Source: DATBAT01 sp963824805 (GTDB lineage: Bacteria > Acidobacteriota > Terriglobia > Terriglobales > Acidobacteriaceae). Taken from it: 64,000 nt of DNA. A program made the translations under genes and the position numbers. The notes beneath the pieces were generated by a model. The model searched no databases. It was given only the letters and a program-made list of their open reading frames with translations, and was not told the DNA's origin. Shown here piece after piece: positions 7,884-15,864 of the stretch. The stretch covers positions 1-64,000 of the forward strand of contig CAWGQZ010000059.1 of NCBI GenBank assembly GCA_963824805.1. Direction: 5' to 3'. The first letter of the stretch is position 1, and each line of letters begins with the position of its first letter.

Positions 7884-9509
7884 CTACGGCAATGCAAAGG
7901 TGAAAATATCATTCCCGGCTGCAATTGCCACATATTGTTTTCCATCTACCGCGTAGGTCATCGGCGAAGCGCCGAAATGTTGGCCGGTTGTAAAGTGCCA
8001 CAGAGGTTTTCCGCTCCTGGCATCGACAGCCTCGAAAGATTCGGCGTCATCGCCGAAAAACAGCACCCCCCCAGCGGTAGTCATGGTCCCGCCCTGGGAA
8101 TGACCATTCCCGACCTGCGGATATCGCCATGCGAAAGAATCGTCGTCGAGATTGTAGGCGACCAGAACCCGGCGTGGAGTGCGGCCGGGAATTCGTTTTA
8201 CTCCGGTGGAGTAGAAAGTCTTGCCTTCCTCAAATTTTTGCGGCTTCCGAAAAAACCTTTCGCATCCTTCCAGCGCTAGAAAGTAAACAAGATGCGTCGA
8301 CTCATTGTAGGACTGCGCATACCAGTTGGTCGCGCCGGCAAATCCCGGACAAATTTCAGTCCCCTCCTGGCTGGGCTTGAGATCGGTCAGGATCGGCCTG
8401 CCTTTGTCATCAATGCCCTTGGCCCATGTTAGTTTTTCCACAAATGGCTTCGCCGAAAGGAACTTTCCGTTGGTGCGATCCAGCACGTAAATAAATCCAT
8501 TACGATTCGCCTGCACAAGAAGCTTTCTGGCCTCCCCATGGTATATGGCATCAATCAACATCATCGTCTCTGGGGCATCGAAATCAAACAGATCATGCGG
8601 GGTGAACTGGAAGTGCCACTTCAGCTTTCCGGTATCGGGATCGAGCGCAAGCACGCAAGCAGTATAGAGATCGTCTCCGGGCCGAACGTCTCCGTCAAAA
8701 TCAGGCCCCGGATTGCTTGTGCCCCAGAACAATGTATTGGTTTCGGGATCGTAGCTGCCAGGCATCCATGTTGTACCGCCGCCGCGCAGATACAAGTCAC
8801 CGGGCCAACTGTCCGAACCGAACTCCCCAGGGCCGGGAATCGTCCAGAAACGCCACAGAAGTTTGCCACTCATGGGGTCGTAGGCCGCCAGAAACCCGCG
8901 GACGCCATCATCCCCACCCGATGTCCCAACAATGACTTTGTCGTTGACCACCAGCGGCGCACCGGTTGCTCCGTAATTCTTGTTCCAATCTGCGTAGGGG
9001 ACGTCCCACAATAAATGGCCGGAACGGGCATCCATCCGCAGCAGATGTGCGTTGTCGGTGAGACGGTAGAGGCTCGAATGCCATAGCGCGACACCGCGGC
9101 TGATGTGCCGCGAGGCGTCGTCGATCAAGCCCTCCGTGATGGGCCGCTCGTTGTGCCAAATCGTTCGTCCCGTTTTCGCATCTAGAGCGAAAGTATCGTT
9201 CGCGGAAGTCACGAACATTACTCCATCCGCCACTTGCGGCGTGTTCTCCAGACGATCGGAGACCTCGACATGAAACACCCACTGCGTACGCAGTTGACCT
9301 ACGTTGCTGACCTTGATTTGCGAGAGGCTGCTGTAACGGCGTCCGGTAAAGTCGCCATTGTAGGAAAGCCAGTTGGCTCCGACTGGAGTTGACTTCAAGT
9401 CGGCGGGAGAGACGTCCAGACCCGAAACCGATTCGGCCTGAGCCTTCCCCCACCCTCCCGCAAAACAAACCGCGAACACTGCCAACCAAATTTGGACAGA
9501 ACGTGGCAT
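7884..9509 (-). CDS. Exported PQQ-dependent dehydrogenase, predicted lanthanide type (right copy)
   Basis: The right-arm counterpart of 3365-4990, also 541 residues and fully open. It keeps the signal peptide, the GGDDGVRG and SNPGP metal-site motifs and the HDLFDFD catalytic segment. The 11 substitutions relative to the left copy are mostly conservative (Asp/Glu, Ile/Val, Ile/Met) and none falls on a predicted active-site residue. This pattern fits natural divergence between strains or duplicates rather than random sequencing error. It is transcribed away from the cytochrome gene and is the first gene of the leftward operon. Confidence 0.85.
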   Translation of the reverse strand: MPRSVQIWLAVFAVCFAGGWGKAQAESVSGLDVSPADLKSTPVGANWLSYNGDFTGRRYSSLSQIKVSNVGQLRTQWVFHVEVSDRLENTPQVADGVMFVTSANDTFALDAKTGRTIWHNERPITEGLIDDASRHISRGVALWHSSLYRLTDNAHLLRMDARSGHLLWDVPYADWNKNYGATGAPLVVNDKVIVGTSGGDDGVRGFLAAYDPMSGKLLWRFWTIPGPGEFGSDSWPGDLYLRGGGTTWMPGSYDPETNTLFWGTSNPGPDFDGDVRPGDDLYTACVLALDPDTGKLKWHFQFTPHDLFDFDAPETMMLIDAIYHGEARKLLVQANRNGFIYVLDRTNGKFLSAKPFVEKLTWAKGIDDKGRPILTDLKPSQEGTEICPGFAGATNWYAQSYNESTHLVYFLALEGCERFFRKPQKFEEGKTFYSTGVKRIPGRTPRRVLVAYNLDDDSFAWRYPQVGNGHSQGGTMTTAGGVLFFGDDAESFEAVDARSGKPLWHFTTGQHFGASPMTYAVDGKQYVAIAAGNDIFTFALP

Positions 9510-9651
9510 AATCTACTGAATCGTTTTAATAGAATTGCAAATTATCCGCTGAAACTTTGTGAGTTGCAATGAGGAAATGGAAAATCCGAATGGGACTGTG
9601 ACCAGCTTTGTGCATTCGCTTGAAGTGGTTTATATATGAGCGCTAGCCAAG
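9510..9651. promoter_or_regulatory. Divergent promoter region (right copy)
   Basis: The 142-bp counterpart of 3224-3364, separating the PQQ dehydrogenase from the cytochrome c gene. Bases nearest the dehydrogenase (ttttaatagaattgcaaatt on the plus strand) differ from the left copy and include the 1-base length difference between the arms. It presumably holds both promoters; no operator was recognised. Confidence 0.42.
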
Positions 9652-10452
9652 ATGCTTCAACAATTTATCCGAACCGCCACTTTTGTGATTCTGTTTCTGG
9701 CAACTGCCTTAGCCAATCAGGCATTCAGCCAGTCAACCGAAGAAGGCAAACGCACCTTCTCTTCGACCTGCGCCGCATGCCACGGACTCGATGGCAAGGG
9801 CGCGGAGCGCGGGCCTGATATCGCCAGGCGTAGGGGGGTACAACAGCTTTCCGATGCCTCGTTGTTGACCATTGTGCGCGATGGCAAGCCGGGAACTGGG
9901 ATGCCACCGTTTCGTGCACTGGGTGAGGGGCGAATTCAGGCGGTCGTCGACTACCTCAGAGAACTGCAGGGACATGGCTCGACGGTCGCGTTTCCCGGGA
10001 ATCCCAAGGCTGGCAAACTTCTGTTTTTTGGCAAGGGAGAATGCGCAGAGTGCCACCTCGCGCGTGGGCAGGGCGGCTTCATGGGCTCCGATCTTACAGG
10101 TTTTGCCTCCGGCAAGCCCGCAGCCGATATTTACAGCGCGATCACCGAACCCAACAAAAATCTCGATCCAAGAAGACAAGTCGTAGTGGTAAAGACATCG
10201 GACGGCACGGCCCTCACCGGCATTGCCCGCAACGAAGACAACTTTTCCCTGCAGCTGCAAACTCCAGATGGTTCTTTCCACTTTTTCGACAAGTCGCAGG
10301 TCCAGAGTATTGATCGTCAACCTAGATCGTGGATGCCTGCCGACTACGGGTCCAAGCTCAGCCGTCAGGAAATTGATCAGTTGGTGAGTTACCTCATGAG
10401 CATTGCACAGAAACCCAGCGAGAAAGACACATCCGAGGAAGGGAAAGAATGA
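9652..10452 (+). CDS. Exported diheme cytochrome c (right copy)
   Basis: 266 residues with a signal peptide and heme sites CAACH (40-44) and CAECH (131-135), as in the left copy. Predicted periplasmic electron acceptor for the divergently transcribed PQQ dehydrogenase. Eight substitutions separate it from the left copy, spread through signal peptide and heme domains and sparing both CXXCH motifs. The stop codon overlaps the lactonase start (ATGA at 10449-10452), indicating translational coupling. Confidence 0.88.
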   Translation: MLQQFIRTATFVILFLATALANQAFSQSTEEGKRTFSSTCAACHGLDGKGAERGPDIARRRGVQQLSDASLLTIVRDGKPGTGMPPFRALGEGRIQAVVDYLRELQGHGSTVAFPGNPKAGKLLFFGKGECAECHLARGQGGFMGSDLTGFASGKPAADIYSAITEPNKNLDPRRQVVVVKTSDGTALTGIARNEDNFSLQLQTPDGSFHFFDKSQVQSIDRQPRSWMPADYGSKLSRQEIDQLVSYLMSIAQKPSEKDTSEEGKE

Positions 10453-11411
10453 GCGTGTTTTCCGTCAAAACTGTTTTGGCTGTCTTTGTTTTGCTTACAG
10501 GATTCGCCCTAGCTGAGGACTCACCCAGATCCTTCAAGCTGACGGCTAAATCTCCAGCCTTTTGGAAGCTCGTCGATCGCAACTCAAAGCTCACCAAAGT
10601 CGCTGGCGATTTTGGCTTCACCGAAGGGCCGGTCTGGGACGACTCCGGTTTTCTCTATGTCAGCGACGAAGAGATTAACAAGATCTATCGGGTATTTCTC
10701 GATGGACGCAAAGAAGAGGTCATCGCTCTTGGGGATCCTGACGGAAACACCTACGACCGCCAGCATCGCCTCATCGACTGCGCCAGCGTGCTGCGCGCCA
10801 TCATCGCTGTAACTTCGGATGGAAAGTACACAATTCTGGCCGACAAATACGAAGGCAAAAAGCTGAACAGCCCCAACGATGTGGTCATCGGGCCGGACGG
10901 CGCCATCTACTTTACGGACCCAACTCTCGACCTGGTGAAGGGCGAAAAACAGGAACTGCCCTTTCAAGGTGTATTCCGTCTCGATGCAAATGGGCAACTC
11001 AAACTGCTAACCAAGGACCTGATTCAACCGAACGGTCTCGCCTTCTCTCCCGATGGCAAGCGCTTCTACGTGGACGACGACGAAACCAGAAACATTCATG
11101 TCTATGACGTCGCCCGGGACGGAAGCCTGGGCAGTGGGAAGATATTTGGTGAAGAACCTGGCGGTCCCCATGAAGGCGTTCCCGACGGAATCAAGGTGGA
11201 CACCAAGGGAAACCTGTATGTCACGGGCCCCAAAGGCATCTGGGTATGGGACCCGCAAGGGCATCATCTGGGGACCATCGAGATGCCTGAACAACCGGCG
11301 AACCTGACCTGGGGAGATAAAGATTCCAAGACGCTTTACATTACAGCGACGCATTCGGTTTACCGGCTGCGGACAAAGGCTCGTGGGTTTGTACCTTACA
11401 ACTCTCACTAG
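10449..11411 (+). CDS. Exported SMP-30/gluconolactonase-family protein (right copy)
   Basis: 320 residues with a signal peptide ending near FALAED and an SMP-30-type propeller. The Glu of FTEGPVW, the Asn of NSPNDVV and the YVDDDETRN segment are retained. The family hydrolyses lactones such as gluconolactone to the free acid, using a divalent metal. It is the second gene of the cytochrome-lactonase-glycosidase operon: 4-bp overlap upstream, 20 bp to the next gene. Only four residues differ from the left copy. Substrate unknown. Confidence 0.85.
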   Translation: MSVFSVKTVLAVFVLLTGFALAEDSPRSFKLTAKSPAFWKLVDRNSKLTKVAGDFGFTEGPVWDDSGFLYVSDEEINKIYRVFLDGRKEEVIALGDPDGNTYDRQHRLIDCASVLRAIIAVTSDGKYTILADKYEGKKLNSPNDVVIGPDGAIYFTDPTLDLVKGEKQELPFQGVFRLDANGQLKLLTKDLIQPNGLAFSPDGKRFYVDDDETRNIHVYDVARDGSLGSGKIFGEEPGGPHEGVPDGIKVDTKGNLYVTGPKGIWVWDPQGHHLGTIEMPEQPANLTWGDKDSKTLYITATHSVYRLRTKARGFVPYNSH

Positions 11412-11431
11412 TCCGGGAGTCCACTTCAAAA

Positions 11432-13579
11432 ATGAAACGCCTGCAAAAATCCGCTTTTCGCTGCGTGCCTGGCTTGGCTGCTCTGTTTCTGCTTTCCGTG
11501 CTGCTGAGTGCACAGGACGCCAAGACCGGCATGATTCGGATTGACATCAAGCATCCGGTCAAGAGCTTCGATCCCGATATCGCTCTCGGAACTTCCATCG
11601 ACATTCTGCCTCAGGGAATCGTCGACAAGGTTTACACCCCGGCGATTCTGAAGGAATCACTCTCCGCGGGATGGGGGCCGATCACGTATCGGCAAAACAC
11701 CGAGCTTTCAGGCGCAGCCTGGCACTGGAATCCAAACGGCAAGTGGAGCGACCCGGTCCATCAACAGGGATATTTCGTTGGCAGCACCGAGGCCGGCGAA
11801 TTGATCCGCCATTCGGCGGGCTATCCTCTGCCGCATCGCGGAAATACTTCCGGCGACGGCCGCTCTCGCGCCAAATATTCGCGAATGACAGACGGTGATC
11901 CCAGCACTTACTGGAAGAGCAATCCCTATCTGAGCAGCAAATTCACCGGTGAAGATGATTCTCTCCACCCGCAGTGGGTGATCCTGGATTTGGGAGCGGC
12001 GGAAAAATTCGACTTCCTTCGAATTGATTGGGGATCACCCTACGCCCGGCAATATCAGGTTCAATACTGGAGCTCCGACCGTGACCCTCTGGCTAATCCA
12101 ACCACCGGAGTCTGGATCGCCCTTGCGGTTAACACCGCCGCCAACGGCGGCACTGAGACCTTGCATTTCACTCAGTCAATCGGGCCCATGCGATTCCTGC
12201 GCATCTGGATGACGCAATCTTCCAACCCGTCACAAGCAAACGATGGCAAGGACCCGAGAGGCGCGGCGGGTTATGCGATCCGCGAACTCTATGCCGGAAC
12301 CCTTACTCAGAACGGCGATTTCGTCGACCTGATCACTCACCGCCCCGATGGCGGCCAGACTGCAACTTTCGCGTCTTCGGTAGACCCCTGGCATGCGGCG
12401 ACCGACCTCGATCCGCAAACCGGGGACCAGACGGGCATGGACCTGTTCTACACCAGCGGAATCACTAACAATCTTCCAGCTATGATTCCGATCTCGATGC
12501 TTTATGGAACGCCGGAAGATGCCGCCGCGCAGATCACTTACGTGGAGAAGCGGGGCTATCCGATCTCCTACATCGAGATGGGTGAGGAGCCCGACGGGCA
12601 AAAGATGCTGCCGGAAGACTACGGCGCCCTGTACATCCAGTTCGCGACTGCCCTGCACAAAGTTGATGCCAAGCTGAAATTGGGAGGCCCTGTATTCGAG
12701 GGAGTAACCGAAGACATTCGCGTCTGGCCTGATTCGAAGGGCCGAATTTCATGGCTGGGACGCTTCATCGAATACCTGACGGAACACAATCGCCTCGGCG
12801 ATCTCGCCTTCGTGTCCTTTGAGCACTATCCCTATCCACCGTGCGAGATCACCTGGTCGGACCTCTATCGCGAGCCAGAACTCACCGAAGGAATTCTAAA
12901 GATTTGGCGGGCCGACGGAGTTCCTCAAAACGTCCCGTTGATCAACACCGAAAGCAACGTTTCATGGGGATTGACCCAGCCCATGGCCGACATCTTTGCC
13001 GGTCTCTGGCTTGGAGACAGCGTGGGATCATTCCTCACCCTCGGCGGTGATATCTATTACCACTCGCCCATTCAGCCCGAGCCCATCCGCTCTGGCTGCC
13101 ACGGCTTCAGCACCTATGGGAACTTTGTCGCTGACGAGAACCTGAATATCCGCGCCCACACTTCCCAGTACTATGCCAGCCAGATGATCAATCTGGACTG
13201 GGTGACCCACCACGGCGGCAGTCATCAACTTTTTGCCGCTGCCAGCGACCTGAAAGACGGCGCCGGACACACGCTGATCACTGCCTATCCGGTACAACTT
13301 CCCGATGGAGAATGGTCGGTTATGGTCATCAACAAAGACCAGAGCAATCCGCATACCGTGCATCTGGTGTTTGACGATGGTGCAAGTTCCAAATCATTTT
13401 CCGGATCCGTTTCTATGGTGAGCTTCGGCAGCGAGCAATACGTTTGGCGTTCGGAGGGAGTCAACAGTCATCCTGACCCGAATGCGCCGCCGGTCCGGAA
13501 AACTGTGCAAGGCGGCTTGATTGAGTTGCCAAAGGCATCGCTAACCGTGCTGCGCGGAAAATTAGACGTCACAAAATAA
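11432..13579 (+). CDS. Exported clan GH-A-like glycosidase with inserted discoidin (F5/8C) domain
   Basis: 715 residues with a signal peptide (to about residue 28, LLSAQDA). After an N-terminal segment comes a discoidin/F5/8 type C-like carbohydrate-binding region (about 145-285: MTDGDPSTYWKS, QWVILDLG, RFLRIWM). A TIM-barrel part follows, with a probable acid/base Glu in YIEMGEEPDGQ and a probable nucleophile Glu in LINTESNVSW. The C-terminal region is a beta-sandwich ending LTVLRGKLD. This layout fits retaining clan GH-A enzymes such as arabinofuranosidases; the exact GH family and substrate are not recognised. It is the third gene of the rightward operon and is followed 18 bp later by a paralogue. 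The left-arm copy is frameshifted. Confidence 0.72.
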   Translation: MKRLQKSAFRCVPGLAALFLLSVLLSAQDAKTGMIRIDIKHPVKSFDPDIALGTSIDILPQGIVDKVYTPAILKESLSAGWGPITYRQNTELSGAAWHWNPNGKWSDPVHQQGYFVGSTEAGELIRHSAGYPLPHRGNTSGDGRSRAKYSRMTDGDPSTYWKSNPYLSSKFTGEDDSLHPQWVILDLGAAEKFDFLRIDWGSPYARQYQVQYWSSDRDPLANPTTGVWIALAVNTAANGGTETLHFTQSIGPMRFLRIWMTQSSNPSQANDGKDPRGAAGYAIRELYAGTLTQNGDFVDLITHRPDGGQTATFASSVDPWHAATDLDPQTGDQTGMDLFYTSGITNNLPAMIPISMLYGTPEDAAAQITYVEKRGYPISYIEMGEEPDGQKMLPEDYGALYIQFATALHKVDAKLKLGGPVFEGVTEDIRVWPDSKGRISWLGRFIEYLTEHNRLGDLAFVSFEHYPYPPCEITWSDLYREPELTEGILKIWRADGVPQNVPLINTESNVSWGLTQPMADIFAGLWLGDSVGSFLTLGGDIYYHSPIQPEPIRSGCHGFSTYGNFVADENLNIRAHTSQYYASQMINLDWVTHHGGSHQLFAAASDLKDGAGHTLITAYPVQLPDGEWSVMVINKDQSNPHTVHLVFDDGASSKSFSGSVSMVSFGSEQYVWRSEGVNSHPDPNAPPVRKTVQGGLIELPKASLTVLRGKLDVTK

Positions 13580-13597
13580 GACTTCGCCGGAGCAAAC

Positions 13598-15775
13598 ATG
13601 CAACGTTTATCCAGGCTCGCCTATTTACTGTTTCCAGCCATCGTCTTTGCCGCACCAGCTTCCCTTGGTCAAACGGTCCGCGTCGATATCACACCGGGCC
13701 ACGTCGCCAATTCCTTCATTCCCACCGAGGCGTTGGGAGCCGGCATTGATCGTCTCAACTCCGCCGCCACCGACAAGTTGTTCGCCGAGCCCGTGATGAA
13801 GCAGGTACTTTCAGCCGGATGGCAGACGGTCAGCTACCGCCAAAACACTGAACTGGCCATCCAGGCGTGGCACTGGAATCCGCAAGGGACATGGAGTGAC
13901 CCATCGGGCAAAGGCTATTTCGTTGGCGATGTGACGCCAGGGGAGCCGATTCGTCACTCCTACGGTTACGACCTTCCCCGGCGGGGCTTCACCCGCAACG
14001 ACGGAGCCGAGGGCAGTAGCTTTTCGCGCATGACCGATGGCGACGAGAAATCATTCTGGAAGAGCAATCCTTACCTCACCAAAACTTTCACCGGAGAGCC
14101 GGATTCCGCCCATCCTCAATGGGTGGTTGTTGACCTGGCAAATCTCCATCCCATCAATGCGATCCGCATTGCCTGGGCAGAACCCTTTGCCCGCCGTTAC
14201 CTTATCCAGTATTGGACGGGGGAAGACCCCATCAAGCAGCCAACCAAAGGCACATGGATTATTTTCCAGGGTGGCACCGTCACCCAGGGATCGGGCGGCA
14301 CCCCGATTCTGCAACTCAGTTCTTCTCCCATCCCGGTTCGCTACCTTCGCATCCTGATGTCGGAATCTTCCAACACCTGCGATGCTGAGGGCTCATCCGA
14401 CCCTCGAAATTGCGCAGGCTATGCAATTCGCGAAATATCGGTCGGCACGGCGGCCAAGGGAAAGTTCTACGATGTCGTGCGCCACACCGCCGATCCTGAT
14501 CAGACGACGACTTTCTGCTCTTCGGTTGATCCCTGGCATGAACCGAGCGGCCTCGATAACCGCCGCGAACAAGTGGGTTTGGATCTGTTCTACACCAGCG
14601 GCTACACCCGCGGCTTACCAGCCATGATTCCGGTGGCGATGATCTACAGCACGCCAGAGGACTCGGTTAACCAGATCGCATACCTGAAATCCCGCGGCTA
14701 CCCCATCTCGCACATCGAAATGGGGGAAGAACCCGATGGCCAGTTCATGCTTCCGGAAGACTACGGCGCCCTTTATCTGCAATGGGCAACCGCCCTTCAC
14801 AAGCTTGACCCAAGCTTGAAACTGGGTGGCCCGGTTTTCGAAGGAGTGAACGAAGACATTCAGGTGTGGCCCGATGAACAGGGACGTACCTCCTGGCTGG
14901 GACGTTTCATTGTCTTCCTGAAGGCTCACAACCGATTGCAAGATCTGTCGTTCATGTCGTTTGAGCACTATCCCTATGAGCCCTGCAAAATCCAGTGGAG
15001 CGACCTTTACGACGAACCGGGCCACATCAGCCACATCATGCAGGTCTGGCGGGATGACGGAGTTCCGGCGGAGGTTCCTCTTTTCATGACCGAAGGCAAC
15101 ATCGCCTGGAATACCGGCGAATCTTTTGTCGACACCTTTGGTGCGTTATGGCTGGCTGATTTCACGGGAGCATTTCTTAGCTCGGGGGGAGATCGACTTT
15201 ACTACTTCCACTACCTGCCGGTCGGGCTTTATCACGGCTGCGGCGGATCACTGGGCACGTTTGCGATGTTTGCAGTTGACCGCCAATATCAGATTCTGCA
15301 GCCCACTTCGCAATACTTCGCCAGCCAACTCATTAACCTGGAATGGGTGCAGCCAGGAAGCGGCAGGCACGCGGTATTCCCGGCGACCGTCGATATCGAC
15401 GACCCTGCCGGACACTCTCTGGTGACCGCCTATGCAGTACAACGACCCGACGGTCAATGGTCGCTGATGTTGGTCAACAAAGATCAGGAGAATGCGTACC
15501 CGGTGCGGATTGCATTCAACGACAGCGCAAGCAAAGTCGATAGCTCGTTCACCGGCCCGGTGGACGTAGTAACTTTCGGCAGCGAACAATACCACTGGAA
15601 TCCCGCTTCGACCGGAGGCGACTACCCGAATGCCCCGATTGGAAACGCCAATCCGGATGGTCCGGCGGCAAAATCTCAAATTACGGCCGGCAATGCTACC
15701 AACTTCACACTGCCAAAGTCATCTATCACAGTATTGCGCGGCAAGATCTCGGCTGACCCGAAAGCTCGACGATAG
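13598..15775 (+). CDS. Second exported clan GH-A-like glycosidase with discoidin domain (paralogue)
   Basis: 725 residues and clearly paralogous to the preceding gene, with the same domain order: signal peptide (to about 24), discoidin-like region (about 145-285, MTDGDEKSFWKS and QWVVVDLA), barrel and C-terminal beta-sandwich (SSITVLRGKI). The likely acid/base is E378 in HIEMGEEPDGQ, where the usual Asn before it is Glu, and the likely nucleophile is E499 in FMTEGNIAW. The gap to the upstream gene is 18 bp, so it should be co-transcribed with the cytochrome-lactonase operon. Divergence from the neighbour is large, so the tandem duplication is old. The window does not show whether the left arm also has this gene. 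Confidence 0.72.
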   Translation: MQRLSRLAYLLFPAIVFAAPASLGQTVRVDITPGHVANSFIPTEALGAGIDRLNSAATDKLFAEPVMKQVLSAGWQTVSYRQNTELAIQAWHWNPQGTWSDPSGKGYFVGDVTPGEPIRHSYGYDLPRRGFTRNDGAEGSSFSRMTDGDEKSFWKSNPYLTKTFTGEPDSAHPQWVVVDLANLHPINAIRIAWAEPFARRYLIQYWTGEDPIKQPTKGTWIIFQGGTVTQGSGGTPILQLSSSPIPVRYLRILMSESSNTCDAEGSSDPRNCAGYAIREISVGTAAKGKFYDVVRHTADPDQTTTFCSSVDPWHEPSGLDNRREQVGLDLFYTSGYTRGLPAMIPVAMIYSTPEDSVNQIAYLKSRGYPISHIEMGEEPDGQFMLPEDYGALYLQWATALHKLDPSLKLGGPVFEGVNEDIQVWPDEQGRTSWLGRFIVFLKAHNRLQDLSFMSFEHYPYEPCKIQWSDLYDEPGHISHIMQVWRDDGVPAEVPLFMTEGNIAWNTGESFVDTFGALWLADFTGAFLSSGGDRLYYFHYLPVGLYHGCGGSLGTFAMFAVDRQYQILQPTSQYFASQLINLEWVQPGSGRHAVFPATVDIDDPAGHSLVTAYAVQRPDGQWSLMLVNKDQENAYPVRIAFNDSASKVDSSFTGPVDVVTFGSEQYHWNPASTGGDYPNAPIGNANPDGPAAKSQITAGNATNFTLPKSSITVLRGKISADPKARR

Positions 15776-15864
15776 GAGAACCATCAACCGGCGCGCGCGA
15801 AAATCGTGTCACCTGCCGTTCGCCTTGGTAGACTCCAGTAACCCTCCCCGAGGCCAGGTTCTTC

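Larger units (their letters stand above)
1..12875. repeat. Giant imperfect inverted repeat (palindrome), left arm truncated by the window edge
   Basis: The left arm (1-6345) matches the reverse complement of the right arm (6529 to about 12875). Paired coordinates sum to 12874 near the centre, 12875 beyond a 1-base indel in the 3224-3364 spacer, then 12876 and 12877 after two more single-base indels in the outer glycosidase. The spacer is 6346-6528. The encoded proteins differ by roughly 10/266 (SelA-like), 4/166 (RidA), 11/541 (PQQ dehydrogenase), 8/266 (cytochrome) and 4/320 (lactonase) residues, and hardly at all in the outermost gene. The outer boundary lies left of base 1. No transposase or target-site duplication is visible. 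Either a real inverted duplication or a chimeric join of two strain variants could produce it. Confidence 0.95.

Noticed and set aside
1..12875. Simple amplification foldback artefact as the cause of the palindrome
   Set aside because: The arms differ by conservative substitutions across several genes, which a single-molecule artefact would not produce; a chimera of two strains remains possible.
1..12875. Composite transposon or prophage explanation for the inverted repeats
   Set aside because: No transposase, integrase or target-site duplication is visible within or beside the arms.
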